DNA from: Rhodocyclaceae bacterium
GTDB lineage: Bacteria; Pseudomonadota; Gammaproteobacteria; Burkholderiales; Rhodocyclaceae
Assembly: GCA_025361105.1 (NCBI GenBank)
Contig: JANYAW010000359.1
Location: 1-23,240 of the forward strand
Direction of reading: 5' to 3'
Length of the DNA stretch: 23,240 nt
A program made the translations under genes and the position numbers. Numbering within the stretch: the stretch's first letter is position 1; every line of letters starts with the position of its first letter. The notes under the pieces are model-generated. The model searched no databases, was not told the DNA's origin, and saw only the letters and a list, made by a program, of their open reading frames with translations. Positions 21,563 through 23,240 of this stretch are shown here, in pieces.

Positions 21563-22875
21563 TAAAGCACCGCCTCAAGCAAAGGCCGCATGAACACCTG
21601 CGCGTCAACGCGACTGGCGAGCAAAAACATCCCCGCCAATTTGCGATGAAAGAAAATCGCATCTATGGGCGGCGCGTGCCAATCGTTGCGATAGTCTTTC
21701 ATCGCCAATGTTTTCTCTGTCATCCGGGCCGACAAGCGTGCGCCTTTGATGGTGTAGGGCGCGTCGGCACGGAACACTTCGCCAACCAATTCAAACACGT
21801 CAATTAATAATTGCCGATAGGTTGGATGAACATCATTGACGACATAGCCAATCGTTTCAGCGGCATCGACCATGGCGCTTTGATTGTCGGCCAGCATGGC
21901 TTTGAGCAATTCGCGATAGGCCGTCACAAATTCCGGAGCGAAGCGTCGCGTCGCGCCGAAATCCAGCAACACAATTCTTCCGTTTTCGTGCTGGTAGCGA
22001 TAGTTGGCGAAGTTCGCGTCGGTCTGCACCATGTTCAATGTGAATAATTCATGCAGCATCAATTCAATCAGTGCGGCGACCACACGATCACGCTCCGTCT
22101 GTGGCAGTTCGGCAATAGATTCAATCGGTGCACCGTCGGCAAAGCCCATTGCCAAGATTGAATCGGTGGTCAAGTGCTGGTGCAAGCGCGGCACGATGAA
22201 GCGTTTGTCCTTGCCCAAGGCTTTGCCAAAAGCGCGCAAATATTCCGCCTCAGTCAGGTAGTTTGCCTCGTCGTGTAATTGTGCTTTGGCTTCAACCAAC
22301 AGCGGCGCGAGATCCATTTTTTTCGGAATCAAGCCGGACATCCGTAACAAAATCGCCACATTGTCGATATCACTATTGATGCTGCGGCGCACGCCTGGGT
22401 ATTGAATCTTGAGCACGATATCGTCTCCGTTTAGCGTTGTCGCGCGATGCACCTGGCCTATTGACGCCGCTGCCAAAGGCTCATATTCAAAGCTGGTGAA
22501 TTGCTCGCGCCATGTTTTGCCGTAGGCTTTGACCAAGGCGCGATTCAACTGTTGGCGGGGCATAGTGTGTGCGTCAGACCTCAGGCGCGCCAATATTTCT
22601 GCCAACTCTTTGGGGATGATGTCGCCTGCATCCATCGACAACATTTGCCCGAGCTTCATCGCGGCGCCGCGTAATTTGCCTAATTCGGTGCTGATGCGTT
22701 TGGCGTTTTGCGGCGTGAGCAATAAATCTTGAATGCGCGGGCGATTGCCATCCCTGATTTGCCGTGCGCCTTCAGCCACCATGCCGCCCGCCACACTGGC
22801 TGCGATACGTGTCATGCGCGCCAAGCGGCTTAAGCGACCAGCCGGAACGCTGGCTTCGTTCCCATTTTTACTCAT
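21562..22875 (-). CDS. ABC1/UbiB/AarF-family atypical kinase
   Basis: A 437-residue member of the ABC1 (UbiB/ADCK) family. Members support ubiquinone synthesis or other lipid processes through ATPase-like activity rather than ordinary protein phosphorylation. Family marks are KLGQ at 74-77 (GAAMKLGQMLSMD), the alanine-rich loop AAASIGQVHRA (135-145), the lysine strand IVLKIQYPGVR (K156), QTDANFANY (285-291; D286, N288) and LLDFGATR (303-310, DFG). The C-terminus has FHRKLAGMFLL. No membrane segment is obvious, unlike E. coli UbiB, so this is a soluble paralogue and I give no symbol. I start at ATG 22875; the frame is open to 22995 but that would overlap the upstream gene. It begins 10 nt after that gene's stop. 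Confidence 0.85.
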   Translation of the reverse strand: MSKNGNEASVPAGRLSRLARMTRIAASVAGGMVAEGARQIRDGNRPRIQDLLLTPQNAKRISTELGKLRGAAMKLGQMLSMDAGDIIPKELAEILARLRSDAHTMPRQQLNRALVKAYGKTWREQFTSFEYEPLAAASIGQVHRATTLNGDDIVLKIQYPGVRRSINSDIDNVAILLRMSGLIPKKMDLAPLLVEAKAQLHDEANYLTEAEYLRAFGKALGKDKRFIVPRLHQHLTTDSILAMGFADGAPIESIAELPQTERDRVVAALIELMLHELFTLNMVQTDANFANYRYQHENGRIVLLDFGATRRFAPEFVTAYRELLKAMLADNQSAMVDAAETIGYVVNDVHPTYRQLLIDVFELVGEVFRADAPYTIKGARLSARMTEKTLAMKDYRNDWHAPPIDAIFFHRKLAGMFLLASRVDAQVFMRPLLEAVL

Positions 22876-22885
22876 CGTGGTTTGC

Positions 22886-23240
22886 TCATCGCGAACGCCA
22901 GCGCGCAAGATGCTGCTTGAGTAATTTCGCGCCGTTGAATTCTGCTTCAAGCACGGCGATGAAGGTGAATACGCCGGTGAGTTTGCGTGCCACAAAAGCG
23001 AATTCGCGCGATGGGGTAGTGAAGCTTCGACTCAGCGCCGATTCGGCTGCTTGGGCGCTGGCACGCTTGATCAACTTGGAAGCGCCCCAGCGATACTCAC
23101 CTTTTTCATTGAGCATCCCTGGCGGCAAATCTTTTTCATCACGCAAGGGTTCAAGCAAGCACAAACAAAAATCAGCGAAGGATTGTTGGCTGGATTCGTC
23201 GCTGTCCGGCGACAAACATCCCAGCGCCGTCAGTCCTTCA
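22886..23240 (-). CDS. C-terminus of a second ABC1-family kinase (5' end outside window)
   Basis: The frame is open to the right edge, so only the last 117 codons or so are seen. The stretch REFAFVARKLTGVFTFIAVLEAEF has the same layout as FFHRKLAGMFLLASRVDAQV at the C-terminus of the next gene, and TALGCLSPDSD plus a helical stretch before it also fits the end of an ABC1 kinase. The kinase motifs themselves are outside. It precedes the complete ABC1 gene by 10 nt on the same strand, so a tandem kinase pair is likely. The call rests on a short region and would be settled by the sequence to the right. Confidence 0.55.
   Translation of the reverse strand, partial: EGLTALGCLSPDSDESSQQSFADFCLCLLEPLRDEKDLPPGMLNEKGEYRWGASKLIKRASAQAAESALSRSFTTPSREFAFVARKLTGVFTFIAVLEAEFNGAKLLKQHLARWRSR

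Noticed and set aside
22876..22995. A 40-codon N-terminal extension of the ABC1 kinase
   Set aside because: It would overlap the upstream coding region by over 100 nt and has no family similarity; the ATG at 22875 fits better.

Overview
The window looks like a compact chromosomal segment of a Betaproteobacterium, probably of the Burkholderiales or a close order. The reasons are family-level: the argG C-terminus, the BktB-like thiolase, the CobD/CbiB-family protein behind a CoA-type Nudix hydrolase, and the divergent pair orn / M48 peptidase with phhB and rsgA. Coding density is very high. No stretch without a gene exceeds 300 bases; the longest are 12324-12587 (264 nt) and 19452-19658 (207 nt), both between divergent genes. 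I see no tRNA, rRNA, CRISPR array or complete insertion sequence.

Layout. 1-4225: housekeeping genes on the + strand (argG end, ppnP, yajQ, Nudix hydrolase plus CobD/CbiB-family protein, thiolase). 4226-4991: a small unrecognised secreted protein between two direct copies of a short repeat. 4992-6227: MFS transporter. 6208-9711, - strand: an apparent operon running M48 peptidase, phhB, rsgA, WYL regulator. 9836-10381: orn. 10391-12323, - strand: membrane glycosyltransferase and, upstream of it, rpmE with a clear terminator. 12588-13238: a secreted protein with a FecR-like domain, convergent with the next block. 13235-19451, - strand: an apparent four-gene operon of a CHASE2-adenylate cyclase, a secreted caspase-like protein fused to a formylglycine-generating-enzyme-like domain, a second secreted caspase-like protein with a C-terminal helical-repeat module, and a free-standing paralogue of that module. 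19659-21521: a 7TM (DISM) diguanylate cyclase, divergent from that operon. 21562-23240, - strand: an ABC1-family kinase preceded by the C-terminus of a second one.

Two things stand out. First, the cyclase-caspase operon: a sensor whose ligand domain faces the periplasm, two exported caspase-fold proteins with intact His/Cys dyads, and a duplicated accessory module, with a c-di-GMP synthase sharing the control region. I infer a periplasmic stress or signalling module; its outcome (proteolysis, regulated death, envelope remodelling) cannot be read from sequence. Second, a dispersed repeat of about 30 bp (core CCAGCACCAACTGG with GGCGT upstream) occurs seven times in 23 kb, in both orientations. 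One copy sits in frame inside rsgA and adds about seven residues to the GTPase domain; two more lie in the leader regions of the caspase genes.
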